Shown here: positions 8,402 through 17,304 of the stretch, one piece after another
How positions within the stretch are numbered: the first letter of the stretch is position 1
Layout: the number at the start of each line of letters is the position of its first letter
Assembly: GCF_009377195.2 (NCBI RefSeq)
Contig: NZ_VJXX01000001.1
Span: 992,001 to 1,056,000 of the forward strand
From: Arthrobacter bussei
GTDB taxonomy: Bacteria > Actinomycetota > Actinomycetes > Actinomycetales > Micrococcaceae
Length of the DNA stretch: 64,000 bases
Reading direction: 5' to 3'
Notes under the pieces: model-generated
Seen by the model: the letters and a program-made list of their open reading frames with translations, nothing else
The model's database searches: none
Told to the model about the DNA's origin: nothing
Made by a program: the position numbers and the translations under genes

Positions 8402-9478
8402 TCAGTCCTCCCACTGCAGCTGGTCGACGGCGTCCAGGATGCGGTCCACGCTCGGCAGGTAGAAGTGCTCCAGCTTGGGCGAGGGGTAGGGGATGTCGAA
8501 GCCGGTGACCCGGAGGACGGGTGCCGCCAGCGAGTGGAAGCAGCGCTCCTGCACGCGGGCCACGATCTCCGACGCCACCGACGCGAACCCGGGGGCCTCG
8601 GCCACGACCACGGCGCGGCCGGTACGCCGGACGCTCTCGCAGACGGTCTCGTCGTCGAAGGGCACGATGGAGCGCAGGTCGATGACCTCGATCGAGCGCC
8701 CCTCCTCGGCGGCGGCAGCCGCAGCGGCGAGCGCCGTGGGCACGGACGGACCGTAGGTGATGAGCGTGGCGTCGGTTCCCGCGCGGGCGACGACGGCGCG
8801 GCCGATCCGCCGGGGCGCCTGACCGTCGTCGTACGTGCGGCGGAGCTCCGCGAGGTCCACCTCCTCCTTGGACCAGTAGAGCTTCTTCGGCTCGAGGAAG
8901 ACGACGGGGTCCGGGGAGGCGATCGCCTCGCGCAGCATGAAGTAGGCGTCGCGCACTGTCGCGGGCGCCAGCACGGTGAGGCCCGGCGTGTGCGCGTAGT
9001 AGGCCTCGGAGGAGTCGCAGTGGTGCTCCACGCCGCCGATCCCGCCGGCGTAGGGAATCCGGATGACGATCGGCAGGCGCACCTTGCCGCGGGTCCGGTT
9101 CGGCATCTTCGCGACATGGCTCACCACCTGCTCGAAGGCCGGGTAGGCGAAGGCGTCGAACTGCATCTCGACCACGGGCTTCATGCCGTTCATCGCCATG
9201 CCCACGGCCATGCCCATGATGCCGGCCTCGGCGAGCGGGGTGTCGAAGCACCGCTCCTCGCCGAACCGGGCGGTGAGTCCGTCGGTGATGCGGAAGACCC
9301 CGCCGAGCCTCCCGACGTCCTCGCCGAACATGAGCACGGCGGAATCGGCCTCCATGGCGTCCGCGAGGGCGGCGTTGAGGGCCTTCGCGAACGTCGAGGT
9401 GGATCGTGGTGCGGGTGGTACGACGCCGGCCTGCCGGTCCTGGGTTGCGCGGGCGGGCGCCTCCGTGGTCTGCGTCAT
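8402..9478 (-). CDS. bkdB: 2-oxoacid dehydrogenase E1 component, beta subunit
   Basis: A 358-residue transketolase-like beta subunit that pairs with the upstream alpha subunit to decarboxylate branched-chain 2-oxoacids on thiamine diphosphate. Typical segments are VLMFGEDVGRLGGVFRIT, FDTPLAEAGIMGMAVGMAMNG and the second-domain signature DLRSIVPFDDETV. The N-terminal 25 residues are a variable Ala/Pro/Thr-rich tail. Its ATG overlaps the alpha-subunit stop as ATGA, so the two are translationally coupled and probably made in equal amounts. A pyruvate dehydrogenase role is the main alternative. Confidence 0.92.
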   Translation of the reverse strand: MTQTTEAPARATQDRQAGVVPPAPRSTSTFAKALNAALADAMEADSAVLMFGEDVGRLGGVFRITDGLTARFGEERCFDTPLAEAGIMGMAVGMAMNGMKPVVEMQFDAFAYPAFEQVVSHVAKMPNRTRGKVRLPIVIRIPYAGGIGGVEHHCDSSEAYYAHTPGLTVLAPATVRDAYFMLREAIASPDPVVFLEPKKLYWSKEEVDLAELRRTYDDGQAPRRIGRAVVARAGTDATLITYGPSVPTALAAAAAAAEEGRSIEVIDLRSIVPFDDETVCESVRRTGRAVVVAEAPGFASVASEIVARVQERCFHSLAAPVLRVTGFDIPYPSPKLEHFYLPSVDRILDAVDQLQWED

Positions 9479-10686
9479 GGCCGGTCCCCCGTCGCCTGGT
9501 CGCCGGCGCCGGGTGCGTCGCCGGCGTCGTCCGCAGCGGGGTCGGCGCCGCGCGCCAGTTCCTCGCGCAGCTGCTCCGCCTGCTCGCGCAGCTGCGACGT
9601 CTTCTCGGTGTACACGTACTCGAAGAGCTCTGCCGGATTCACGTCGACCTCCGTGTTGAGTCCCTGGCGGATGGCGGCCGCGATGCGCTCCGCCTCGTCG
9701 GAGAGCGTGCGCTCCCCGTCATCGGTCAGCAGGTTCAGGTCCCGCAGGTAGGTGCGCATCCGCAGGAGGGGATCGCGCGGCACCCACTGCTCGACGTCGT
9801 CGGCCGAGCGGTAGCGGGTGGCGTCGTCGGCGTTCGTATGCGCCTGCATGCGGTAGGTGTGTGCCTCGATGAGCGAGGGGCCCCCGCCGTCACGCGCGCG
9901 GTCCACGGCGGAGCCGAGGACGGAGAGGAGGGCAGCGAGGTCGTTCCCGTCCACCCGCTCGCCCGGCATGCCGTAGCCGATGGCCTTGTGCGCCAGCGAC
10001 GGCGCCACGGTCTGGCTCGAGAGCGGCACCGAGATGGCGAACTCGTTGTTCTGGATGAAGAAGACCACGGGGACGTGGAACACGGCGGCGAAGTTCAGGG
10101 CTTCGTGGAAGTCCCCCTCGCTGGTCGCACCGTCACCGCACATGGCGAGGACCACGGTCGGCTCACCGCGCAGCTTCGCGGCGTGCGCCACACCGACGGC
10201 ATGCAGCAGCTGGGTTGCGAGCGGGGTGGCCTGCGTGGCGACGCGGTGCTCGTAGGGGTCGTAGCCGCCGTGCCAGTCACCGCGCAGGAGCGTCAGGACC
10301 TCGAGCGGGTCGACGCCGCGCGTGATGACCGCGACCGTGTCACGGTAGGTGGGGAACAGCCAGTCCTCCTCGTCCAGCACGACGGCGGCGGCCACCTGGC
10401 ACGCCTCCTGTCCGTGCGAGGACGGATAGACCGCCATGCGGCCCTGGCGCACGAGCGCGTTCGCCTGGTCGTTGATCCGGCGGCCCGTCACGAGCCGGCC
10501 GTAGACCCCGAGCAGGCGCTCACCGTCGGGGAGGGGGTAGCGGTCGTCGTGCGTGTGCCGCCCCGCGGGGTCGATCAGTTGCACCGGCCGGGCCGACGGG
10601 AGGAGCGCGCGGTCTGCCGCCGACGTCGTTCCGTCCTCCGCAGGCACGCCCATCATGCCCCTGCCCTCGTTCGTTGCCGTACTCAT
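9475..10686 (-). CDS. bkdA: 2-oxoacid dehydrogenase E1 component, alpha subunit
   Basis: A 403-residue thiamine-diphosphate-binding subunit. The cofactor motif GDGATSEGDFHE ends with FFIQNNEFAIS, the expected GDG-to-NN spacing. HTYRMQAHTNADD matches the phosphorylation-loop region of E1-alpha proteins. ATG 10686 follows GGAGG at five bases; an ATG five codons earlier is less likely. It is the first gene of an E1a-E1b-E2 operon whose upstream region carries repeated CTGGAT/ATCCAG boxes and a divergent Lrp gene. The C-terminal 30 residues are Ala/Asp-rich and probably disordered. Confidence 0.92.
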   Translation of the reverse strand: MSTATNEGRGMMGVPAEDGTTSAADRALLPSARPVQLIDPAGRHTHDDRYPLPDGERLLGVYGRLVTGRRINDQANALVRQGRMAVYPSSHGQEACQVAAAVVLDEEDWLFPTYRDTVAVITRGVDPLEVLTLLRGDWHGGYDPYEHRVATQATPLATQLLHAVGVAHAAKLRGEPTVVLAMCGDGATSEGDFHEALNFAAVFHVPVVFFIQNNEFAISVPLSSQTVAPSLAHKAIGYGMPGERVDGNDLAALLSVLGSAVDRARDGGGPSLIEAHTYRMQAHTNADDATRYRSADDVEQWVPRDPLLRMRTYLRDLNLLTDDGERTLSDEAERIAAAIRQGLNTEVDVNPAELFEYVYTEKTSQLREQAEQLREELARGADPAADDAGDAPGAGDQATGDRP

Positions 10687-10748
10687 GTCCGCCTCCGTCA
10701 CCGGCCGCTGCAGCGGCGCGTCGATCCCGCGCGCCGGGATCCCCGGCG

Positions 10749-10871
10749 CTGGATGCTGTGTCGCTCCAGTATGGCCAGCGGTCCTCTTTTGTATCCAGAG
10801 AGCAGCAGAAGTCTGGATGTTCGAATCCAGGAAGGAGTATTGTTTGGACGAATCGCTAGTGTGAGCTGGAT
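10749..10871. promoter_or_regulatory. Five CTGGAT/ATCCAG boxes between bkdA and the lrp-type gene
   Basis: CTGGAT occurs at 10749, 10813 and 10866, and its complement ATCCAG at 10793 and 10825. The pair at 10813-10830 forms a perfect 6-base inverted repeat around GTTCGA. Lrp-family octamers bind such multiple phased dyads. Binding by the adjacent regulator, and so control of both the bkd operon and its own gene, is inferred. Confidence 0.6.
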
Positions 10872-10892
10872 TACGTGAAGGAGCGTGGACAG

Positions 10893-11336
10893 GTGGCGGA
10901 CGGAAAACTCGACGACGTCGACCGGAGGATCCTCGCCGAACTGACGCGGGACGGACGGCAGTCCGTCACGTCGGTCGCCGAACGGGTGCACATCTCCCGC
11001 GCTCACGCTTATTCGAGGATCGCGAAACTCACCGAGGACGGCGTCCTCACCCGGTTCACGGCCATCATCGATCCCGCGAAAGCAGGCCTCCGCTCCTCCG
11101 CCTACGTCACCCTCAAGGTACGGCAGCACTCCTGGCGCGAGCTCCGGGACAAACTCCGCGACGTCCCGGAGATCCACCACATCGCCCTGGTGGGCGGGGA
11201 CTTCGACGTCATCCTCCTGGTGCGGGCCGAGGACAACGTGGGCCTGCGGCGCGTGATCTTCGACCAGCTGCAGTCCATGCCCGGGGTGCTCGACACCCAG
11301 ACGTTCCTGGTCTTCGAGGACCTCGACACGCGCTGA
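10893..11336 (+). CDS. Lrp/AsnC family regulator, probable BkdR
   Basis: A 147-residue Lrp/AsnC protein. The N-terminal winged helix is LDDVDRRILAELTRDGRQSVTSVAERVHISRAHAYSRIAKL (about residues 6-46). The C-terminal RAM ligand-binding domain includes VGGDFDVILLVRAEDN. GTG 10893 has AAGGAG nine bases upstream; an earlier GTG at 10875 lacks one. It is divergent from bkdA. BkdR proteins of this family sense branched-chain amino acids and control bkd operons. The CTGGAT boxes in the shared spacer support this role, although nothing here shows whether it activates or represses. Confidence 0.88.
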   Translation: MADGKLDDVDRRILAELTRDGRQSVTSVAERVHISRAHAYSRIAKLTEDGVLTRFTAIIDPAKAGLRSSAYVTLKVRQHSWRELRDKLRDVPEIHHIALVGGDFDVILLVRAEDNVGLRRVIFDQLQSMPGVLDTQTFLVFEDLDTR

Positions 11337-11415
11337 GGGCATCCGCCCTCGTGTCGCCGTTCCCGTCGGAGGACGGGCGGTCACGGTGGTCACCGCGGCC
11401 GGCGAGGACCGGCGG

Positions 11416-12072
11416 TCACCGCGCCCTGCGGGTGAGGATCAGATGGACCACGCCGCTGGGGGACGGCGTGGCTTCGATGGCGAAGCGCTGCTCGAGTCCT
11501 TCGAGAGAGTCCCAGAGGCGTTCGCCCCGCCCGAGGACGATCGGCACGAGGACGATGTGCAGGTGGTCGATGAGGTCGGCCTCGAGGAACGCGCGGACCG
11601 TGGTGACGCCGCCGCCGATCCGGACGTCGAGGCCTCCCGCCAGCTCGCGTGCCTGCGCGAGCGCCGCCGCCGGCTCCGCATCGACGAAGTGGAACGTCGT
11701 CCCACCCTCCATCTCGAGCACGGGCCGCGGATGGTGCGTGAGGACGACGACGGGCGTGTGGAAGACGGGATTCCCGCCCCACCACCCCTTCCACTCGTGG
11801 TCCTCCCAGGGGCCGCGGTGGGGTCCGAACTTGTTGCGGCCCATGACCTCCGCACCGATACCGGGTTTCCAGGCGCTCGCGAAGGCCTCGTCGACGCCGG
11901 AGGAACCCGCCGACTCCCCGTGCAGGCCCATCCCGCGGAAGGTGCGGGTCTCGAACGCCCATTCGACGAGCCGCGAGCCGGCATGCCCGAACGGGGCCTC
12001 GAGCGTCTGGCCCTCCCCGGTGCCGAACCCGTCGAGGGAGATGGAGAAGTTGTGCACGCGGACGAGGGACAT
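11416..12072 (-). CDS. RibD C-terminal / dihydrofolate-reductase-like protein
   Basis: A 218-residue protein of the RibD_C/DHFR-like reductase fold, which uses NADPH on small, often unidentified substrates. VHNFSISLDGFGTG opens the domain, MGRNKFG corresponds to the cofactor-contact segment, and the core GGLDVRIGGGVTTVRAFLEADLIDHLHIVLVPIVLG is diagnostic of the family. ATG 12072 follows AGGAGCTGCC; upstream in-frame sequence lacks family similarity. It is monocistronic, 81 bases before the MalY-type gene's stop side. It is not expected to be the housekeeping FolA because it lacks the folate-site pattern. Confidence 0.86.
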   Translation of the reverse strand: MSLVRVHNFSISLDGFGTGEGQTLEAPFGHAGSRLVEWAFETRTFRGMGLHGESAGSSGVDEAFASAWKPGIGAEVMGRNKFGPHRGPWEDHEWKGWWGGNPVFHTPVVVLTHHPRPVLEMEGGTTFHFVDAEPAAALAQARELAGGLDVRIGGGVTTVRAFLEADLIDHLHIVLVPIVLGRGERLWDSLEGLEQRFAIEATPSPSGVVHLILTRRAR

Positions 12073-12153
12073 GGCAGCTCCTGGGTGCTGGTGGCGTGGA
12101 CCCACTGTAGGGCCCGCCGCGTCGCGGGTCACCCGATGCTGCACACCCGGCTT

Positions 12154-13380
12154 CTACCCGCCCGGCCGGGACATCTCGCGAACCTCCAGCGCCCGCGCCA
12201 TCCGGTCCACCACTTCGGTGACGACGGCGCGCGATGTCGCGAAGTTCAACCGGACATGACCTCCCCCGCCGGCGCCGAAGACATGGCCCGAACTCAGGGC
12301 GACCCGGGCGTGGTCGAGGAAGAACCGTGCCGGACCGGCCAGGTCGGTCACGATACCCGGGGCACCGTCCGCGGCAGGGTCATGAAGGCCCAGCGGGCGG
12401 CAGTCCAACCACGCGAGGTAGGTCCCCTCGGGCGGACGCAGGCCGATCTGCGGGAGCCGCTCCCCGACGAGCTCGCGCAGCAGCGTCCTGTTGTCCGCCA
12501 GTCCTGCGAGCAGGGCGTCCAGCCAGGGCTCCCCCTCGTCGAAAGCGGTGGCGTGGGCGATGACGCCGAGGTGGCTAGCACCGTGTCCCACTTCCTCGGG
12601 CAGACGCCGGAGGTCGGCCGCCGCACCCGGACCGGCGACGATCAGCCCCGTCTTCAGGCCGGCCAGGTTCCAGGCCTTCGACGCGGCCACCACGGCGAAG
12701 CCGTCCTCCGCGCCGGCCACGCTCAGATAGGGCGTGAAGGCGGCACCCGCCAGGACGAGCGGGCTGTGGATCTCGTCCGAGACCACGCGGACGCCGTGGC
12801 GGCGCGCCAGGTCCGCCAGCTGCTCCAGTTCGGCGCGGGAGTGGACCGTGCCGGTCGGGTTGTGGGGGTTGCTCATGAGGTAGACGGCGGGCCTGCCTGC
12901 TGCACGGACCTCGCCGAACACGCGGTCGAGCGCTTCGTGGTCGAGCCGGCCCGCCTCGGTGCACGGCGCGTGCCTGATCAGGCGCTGGTCATGCTCCACG
13001 AACGCGTAGAACGGCGGGTAGACGGGTGCGCTGACGACGACGGTGTCGCCGGGCGACGTCAGGAGCCGGATCACCTCGACGATGCCGAGCATGACGTCGG
13101 GTGCCAGGGCGGTGTTCGCCGGATCGACGCCGGCCCAACCCCAACGCCGCGCGGCGAACCCCGCGTAGGCCTCGGCGAGTCCCCGCCCTGAGGGGTAGCC
13201 GGTGTCGCCGTGCTCGATGGCCTGTACGAGCGCGGCGGCGATCGGTTCGGCCAGTCTGACGTCCATCTCGGCGACCCACAGGGGAAGGACGTCCTCCGGG
13301 TAGGTCCGCCACTTGACGCTCGTGCGGCGCCGGAGGTCCTCGAGGGACAACTCCTCCAGCGGATTCGCGATACCGGCCAT
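12154..13380 (-). CDS. MalY/PatB-type PLP-dependent C-S beta-lyase (cystathionine beta-lyase)
   Basis: A 408-residue fold-type I PLP enzyme. [17 protein letters not shown] near residue 36 is the MalY/PatB hallmark. [19 protein letters not shown] and the cofactor lysine in [12 protein letters not shown] follow in order. Members cleave cystathionine or cysteine conjugates to pyruvate, ammonia and a thiol; some moonlight as regulators. ATG 13380 is preceded by AGGAGGAG, a very strong ribosome-binding site. A 12-unit hexanucleotide repeat lies about 45 bases upstream, in the probable promoter or leader. Confidence 0.9.
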   Translation of the reverse strand: MAGIANPLEELSLEDLRRRTSVKWRTYPEDVLPLWVAEMDVRLAEPIAAALVQAIEHGDTGYPSGRGLAEAYAGFAARRWGWAGVDPANTALAPDVMLGIVEVIRLLTSPGDTVVVSAPVYPPFYAFVEHDQRLIRHAPCTEAGRLDHEALDRVFGEVRAAGRPAVYLMSNPHNPTGTVHSRAELEQLADLARRHGVRVVSDEIHSPLVLAGAAFTPYLSVAGAEDGFAVVAASKAWNLAGLKTGLIVAGPGAAADLRRLPEEVGHGASHLGVIAHATAFDEGEPWLDALLAGLADNRTLLRELVGERLPQIGLRPPEGTYLAWLDCRPLGLHDPAADGAPGIVTDLAGPARFFLDHARVALSSGHVFGAGGGGHVRLNFATSRAVVTEVVDRMARALEVREMSRPGG

Positions 13381-13424
13381 GGTGGCTCCTCCTGTGGGCG
13401 ATGCGATGTCGCCAGCTTGCCATG

Positions 13425-13496
13425 CCTGATTCTGCTTCTGCTTCTGATTCTGCTTCTGATTCTGCTTCTGATTCTGCTTCTGCTTCTGCTTCTGCC
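13425..13496. repeat. Hexanucleotide tandem repeat (TCTGCT/TCTGAT)
   Basis: Eleven clean hexamers run from 13431 to 13496, each TCTGCT or TCTGAT, with the final one TCTGCC and a degenerate CCTGAT at 13425-13430. The repeat ends 45 bases before the start codon of the leftward MalY-type gene, inside its likely control region. Such arrays change length by slippage. Confidence 0.9.
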
Positions 13497-13622
13497 GACC
13501 TTCGTCACGGTTCTCCCGCTACCTCGGCAGGGCTACCCATGGTGTTTGCTCCCCGCACCCCGGCATAATGACCGAAGCAGATCCGCGGGGCCGGGTTCGC
13601 GTGGTTCCACGTGGGGGAGAGA

Positions 13623-14705
13623 ATGACTGGTTCAGGGAGCACCGGCGGTCAGGAGCACGACGACGGGAGGCGCCCGCACGGCGCAGGCGGGTCCGGCGTA
13701 CCGCCGATTCCCCCGGGCCCGCTCGGGGGCGGTGCGACTCCCCCCGGCCCTTTCGACAATGGTCCGGGCCGCGGCGCGTCCTTCGATGATGTGCCGCGGA
13801 CCGACGGCCCCCGCACGGAGAACCTGTGGGCGACACCCGGACCCGGCGACGCCGAGCAGCTCGTCGGGAGCCGGCCTTCCCCGCCGCAGTTCACAGGACC
13901 AGGTCAGGTTCCGCAGGGCACCGTCAGCGGCTATGCGCCAGGCCCTGGTGGCCCGCGTCCGCACAGGAAGGGCCTGCCGGTGTGGGGCTGGGTCCTGATC
14001 GGTGCCGGGACACTCGTGGTCGGCCTGATCGGTGTGGTGGTGGTCCTCGCCATCCTCGGTCTCGCCGCGACGTTCACCACCACAACGGCCTCCGAGACGG
14101 GGTTCGCCGCTCCGCCGTCGTCGGAAGTCCCTGGGGTCCCCGTCCCGGACGGCACCGGCCCCGACCCCGCCGCCGGCGCGATCGACGCTCCCGAGCAGCA
14201 ACCGCTCGACACGTCCGCCTTCTTCACGGCCCCGCCGTCCTGGGCGCAGCCGCTGGAGACATGGACCATGGACGACATCCCGGCCGACGGCATCTCCACC
14301 TTCAGCAGCCCGAACGGCTGCGACCTCCTGCTGGAGCAGGCGTACATGCCGCCGCTCGAGGGTGACGGCGACCTCCTGAGTGACGCTCCTGCCACCTCGA
14401 GCTACATGGTCTACCTGCTCGAATTCTTCGCGGACCTCGAAGGCGGACCGACCGAGGGCGAGGCCGGCACCGTGCCCCTCAGCATCAACTTCGCCGGCGG
14501 ACCCACCATGGACCTCTCGACGACGACGCTCCCGGGTCTCACCCTCGCGGGCGATACCGGGGTGCGCTACGTCGCGACCCGCGCCATGCCGGCGAGTGAG
14601 GGGGTGGTCAGCGCCGTCATGACCTGTCCGCAGGCCGTCCTCGACGCCGACCCTGCCTTCTTCTCCGAGGCGATGGCGCAGCTCTACATCCTGCCGACTC
14701 CCTAG
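13623..14705 (+). CDS. Single-pass membrane protein with Gly/Pro-rich cytoplasmic tail (hypothetical)
   Basis: A 360-residue protein. The first 115 residues are Gly/Pro-rich and of low complexity. A single hydrophobic helix (VWGWVLIGAGTLVVGLIGVV and beyond, about residues 119-148) follows basic residues, giving an N-in topology. The external part has a Thr/Pro-rich linker and an approximately 160-residue domain with two cysteines (Cys in NGCDLL and MTCPQ) that could pair. ATG 13623 follows GGGGGAGAG. The layout resembles actinobacterial envelope proteins with an extracytoplasmic sensor-like domain, but no family was recognised and the function is unknown. Confidence 0.8.
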   Translation: MTGSGSTGGQEHDDGRRPHGAGGSGVPPIPPGPLGGGATPPGPFDNGPGRGASFDDVPRTDGPRTENLWATPGPGDAEQLVGSRPSPPQFTGPGQVPQGTVSGYAPGPGGPRPHRKGLPVWGWVLIGAGTLVVGLIGVVVVLAILGLAATFTTTTASETGFAAPPSSEVPGVPVPDGTGPDPAAGAIDAPEQQPLDTSAFFTAPPSWAQPLETWTMDDIPADGISTFSSPNGCDLLLEQAYMPPLEGDGDLLSDAPATSSYMVYLLEFFADLEGGPTEGEAGTVPLSINFAGGPTMDLSTTTLPGLTLAGDTGVRYVATRAMPASEGVVSAVMTCPQAVLDADPAFFSEAMAQLYILPTP

Positions 14706-14840
14706 GAGCCCTCCACCTCGACGCGCTAGGTTGCAGTCTGGTCATGGCCGCCGTCGTCGCGGGCACGTACCGGGGAGTCCGGACGTGTGCGCGATCAGTG
14801 CGTGGCAGGACCGGCGGCAACGCCCGGAACCGGGAGCCGA

Positions 14841-15653
14841 TCAGCTGCCGAAGCGCGGAGCCCGCTTCTCCCGGAAGGCCGCGAGACCCTCGCGGTAGTC
14901 CTCGGACCTGCCGAGCACGGCCTGCGCGTCGTTCTCGCCGCGGATGGCGTCCCACAGGCCCAGGCGCTCGTCGCGGATCCGCCCGATGAGCTGCTTCGAG
15001 GCGACGAGGGACTGCAGCGGTCCGCCGGCGGCCCGGGCGGCCTTCGCCCTCGTGAGGTCGAGGAGGTCCGCCGCAGGCACCGCACGGCTGAAGAGGCCAC
15101 CGGCCACGGCCTCCGCGCCGGTCATGAGGTCGCCGGTGTACATCAGGTCGAGGGCCCGGTGCGAGCCGAGCCGTTCCATGAACAGCCAGTGCCCGCCGGA
15201 GTCGAGCATCAGCCCGAGATTGGCGAAGGGCGAGCCGATCTTGGCGTCCTCGGCGACGTAGACGACGTCGGTCGCGATGAGCAGGCCGAGCCCGACGCCG
15301 AGGCACGCGCCCTGCGCCGCGGCGAACGTCGGAGCCGGGAAGTCGGCCATCTTCCGGAGCAGGGGCGTCAGGGTCACGTCGAGGAACTCGTACGCGTCAT
15401 CGTCCTCGAACGTGATGGCCCCGAGGTTGCGGCCCGCGCAGAAGGCACGCCCCTCCCCGCGCAGCACCAGGGCTCGGACCGTGCCTTCCCGCACACCGGC
15501 TGCGGCGTCGTCGTACGCGGCAGCCAGGTCCTCGAGCGCCCGGGCATCGACGGCGTTGAGCCGGTAGGGCGCATCCAGCACCACGTCGGCGATGCCGTCG
15601 GCGATCGTCAGCCGGACCATGCTCGTGGCGGTGGTGTCCTGTGATGCGGTCAT
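14841..15653 (-). CDS. paaG: Phenylacetate pathway enoyl-CoA isomerase (PaaG-type crotonase)
   Basis: A 270-residue crotonase. The oxyanion-hole segments are RAFCAGRNLGAI (about residue 75) and AQGACLGVGLGLLIATD. PaaG converts ring-1,2-epoxyphenylacetyl-CoA to the oxepin form. It is the last gene of paaABCDEG, starting 8 bases after the paaE stop. ATG 15653 begins the family-like sequence; the frame further upstream is an out-of-frame reading of paaE. Assignment to PaaG rather than PaaF rests on its position in the oxygenase operon, because the other crotonase sits beside paaH and paaZ. Confidence 0.85.
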   Translation of the reverse strand: MTASQDTTATSMVRLTIADGIADVVLDAPYRLNAVDARALEDLAAAYDDAAAGVREGTVRALVLRGEGRAFCAGRNLGAITFEDDDAYEFLDVTLTPLLRKMADFPAPTFAAAQGACLGVGLGLLIATDVVYVAEDAKIGSPFANLGLMLDSGGHWLFMERLGSHRALDLMYTGDLMTGAEAVAGGLFSRAVPAADLLDLTRAKAARAAGGPLQSLVASKQLIGRIRDERLGLWDAIRGENDAQAVLGRSEDYREGLAAFREKRAPRFGS

Positions 15654-15661
15654 CGCTGCTC

Positions 15662-16792
15662 CTAGGCGTCGTAGTCGACGGTGACGGTGTCGCTGGTGGG
15701 ATGGGCCTGGCACGTCAGCACGAAGCCCTTCGCCACCTCGTCGGGCTCCAGCGCGTAGTTCTCGGTCATCTCCACGGTGCCCTCGACCACCTTCGCGCGG
15801 CACGTGCCGCAGACCCCACCGGCGCATGCGAAGGGGACGTCGGGCCGCACCCGCAGGGCGGCGTTCAGGATGGACTCCCGCGCATGGGTGGGACTCTGCA
15901 CGGATCCCTGGAGGCCGTCGAGGTTGAAGGAGATGGTGTAGTTCTCGCCGCTCTCCGCGGGCGCGACCGGCCGGCCGATGCTCCCCTCGGGACGTGTGGG
16001 CTCGCCCGTCGTGAACAGCTCGAAACGGATCTTCTCAGCGGGGACGCCTCGCTCCGCGAGCGCATCCCGGCAGAGCTGCACCAGCTCGAAGGGCCCGCAG
16101 AGGAACCACTCGTCCACCCGCTCGGCGGCCAGGACCGTCCCGAGGAGCTTCTCCAACTTCTCGGCGTCGATCCGGCCGGACAGCAGCGGCGAGATGCGCT
16201 GCTCCCGGGACAGGACATGGTGCAGCGCGAACCGCGCGGGGTAGCGGTCCTTGAGGTCGGCGAGTTCCTCGAGGAACATGACGTCCATCGCCGCCCGGTT
16301 CGCGTAGATGAGGTCGAAGCGCGCCTTGGGGCTGCCGGCGAGCATCGACCGTGCGATGGAGATCACCGGCGTGATGCCTGATCCCGCCGCGACGGCGACG
16401 AGGGAGACGGCCTGCTCACCCGGCGTCGTGCGCGGGGTGAACTGTCCCAGCGGACTCATGACGTCGAGGGTGGCCCCCGTCGCGAGCGACTCGTTGGCCC
16501 ACGTCGAGAACACGCCGCCGAGGTCGCGCTTGACAGCCACGCGGAGCTCGCCGGGGCGCGGATCGGCACAGATCGAATAGCTGCGCCTTACCTCCCTCGG
16601 CGCCCCGTCGACGTCGAGCGTCGCTCTGAGCGCCACGTACTGGCCGGGGAGGTAGTCGTACTTCTCCTGGAGCTCGGCGGGAACGTCGAGGGTGACTTCG
16701 ACCGCGTCATCGGTGAGGCGGCGCACCTCGCGGACCGTGAGCGTGTTGAAGGCGCTCCGTCGCTGGGTGGAGGGGGCGAGGACGACGGCCAT
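15662..16792 (-). CDS. paaE: Phenylacetyl-CoA 1,2-epoxidase reductase subunit PaaE
   Basis: A 376-residue oxidoreductase that passes electrons from NADPH to the PaaA di-iron site. An FAD-binding barrel (RRSYSICADPRPGELRVAVK) is followed by an NAD(P) domain (AAGSGITPVISIARSML) and a plant-type 2Fe-2S ferredoxin domain with Cys323, Cys328, Cys331 and Cys361. The order FAD-NAD-ferredoxin is the PaaE arrangement. Its ATG shares one base with the paaD stop (TGATG), implying coupling. Length and all expected ligands are intact. Confidence 0.94.
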   Translation of the reverse strand: MAVVLAPSTQRRSAFNTLTVREVRRLTDDAVEVTLDVPAELQEKYDYLPGQYVALRATLDVDGAPREVRRSYSICADPRPGELRVAVKRDLGGVFSTWANESLATGATLDVMSPLGQFTPRTTPGEQAVSLVAVAAGSGITPVISIARSMLAGSPKARFDLIYANRAAMDVMFLEELADLKDRYPARFALHHVLSREQRISPLLSGRIDAEKLEKLLGTVLAAERVDEWFLCGPFELVQLCRDALAERGVPAEKIRFELFTTGEPTRPEGSIGRPVAPAESGENYTISFNLDGLQGSVQSPTHARESILNAALRVRPDVPFACAGGVCGTCRAKVVEGTVEMTENYALEPDEVAKGFVLTCQAHPTSDTVTVDYDA

Positions 16793-17304
16793 CAGTGCAC
16801 CTTGAAGTAGTCGAAGGGTTCCCGGCAGTCGTTGCAGACGTACAGGGCCTTGCAGGAGGTCGAGCCGAAGCGCGTCATCTCGCGGGTGTTGAGCGACGAG
16901 CACTGCGGACACTTGACGCTGAGCCCGATCCGGACCGGACCGGCGGCGGCCTTCCCCGTGGGCGGGGCGATGCCGTAGTCCACGAGTTTCGCCTTGCCGT
17001 CGTCGCTCATCCAGTCCGTGGTCCAGGCCGGCGAGAGGACCAGGCGCACGGCGACGTCGTCGTACCCGGCTCCCGTGAGGGCCGCGGTGACGTCGTCGCG
17101 GATGGCGTCCATGGCGGGGCAGCCCGAGTACGTCGGGGTGATGGTCACGAGGACCTGCCCGGTCTCCGCGACATGGGCGTCGCGGAGGATCCCGAGGTCC
17201 TCGATCGTGAGGACGGGGATCTCCGGGTCGCAGACCGTCGCCGCGATGTCCCAGGCGGCGGCGTCCACGGCGGACGAGGGCCGCAGGTCGATGACGGTCA
17301 CCAC
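16792..17304 (-). CDS. paaD: Phenylacetyl-CoA epoxidase assembly protein PaaD
   Basis: A 170-residue MIP18/DUF59 family protein required for maturation of the epoxygenase, thought to help assemble metal centres. The DUF59 part contains VCDPEIPVLTIEDLGIL and TPTYSGCPAMDAI. The C-terminus has a CxxC...C...CxxC zinc-ribbon-like set (CPQC, SCKA, CNDC) typical of PaaD. It overlaps paaC by seven bases and paaE by one. This is the expected size and position in the operon. Confidence 0.93.
   Translation of the reverse strand: MVTVIDLRPSSAVDAAAWDIAATVCDPEIPVLTIEDLGILRDAHVAETGQVLVTITPTYSGCPAMDAIRDDVTAALTGAGYDDVAVRLVLSPAWTTDWMSDDGKAKLVDYGIAPPTGKAAAGPVRIGLSVKCPQCSSLNTREMTRFGSTSCKALYVCNDCREPFDYFKVH

Noticed and set aside
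13210-13626. Open frame giving a Leu/Ile-rich hydrophobic stretch across the hexamer repeat
   Set aside because: The hydrophobic run is just the translated TCTGCT repeat; the flanks are antisense to the MalY-type gene and no membrane-protein family fits.
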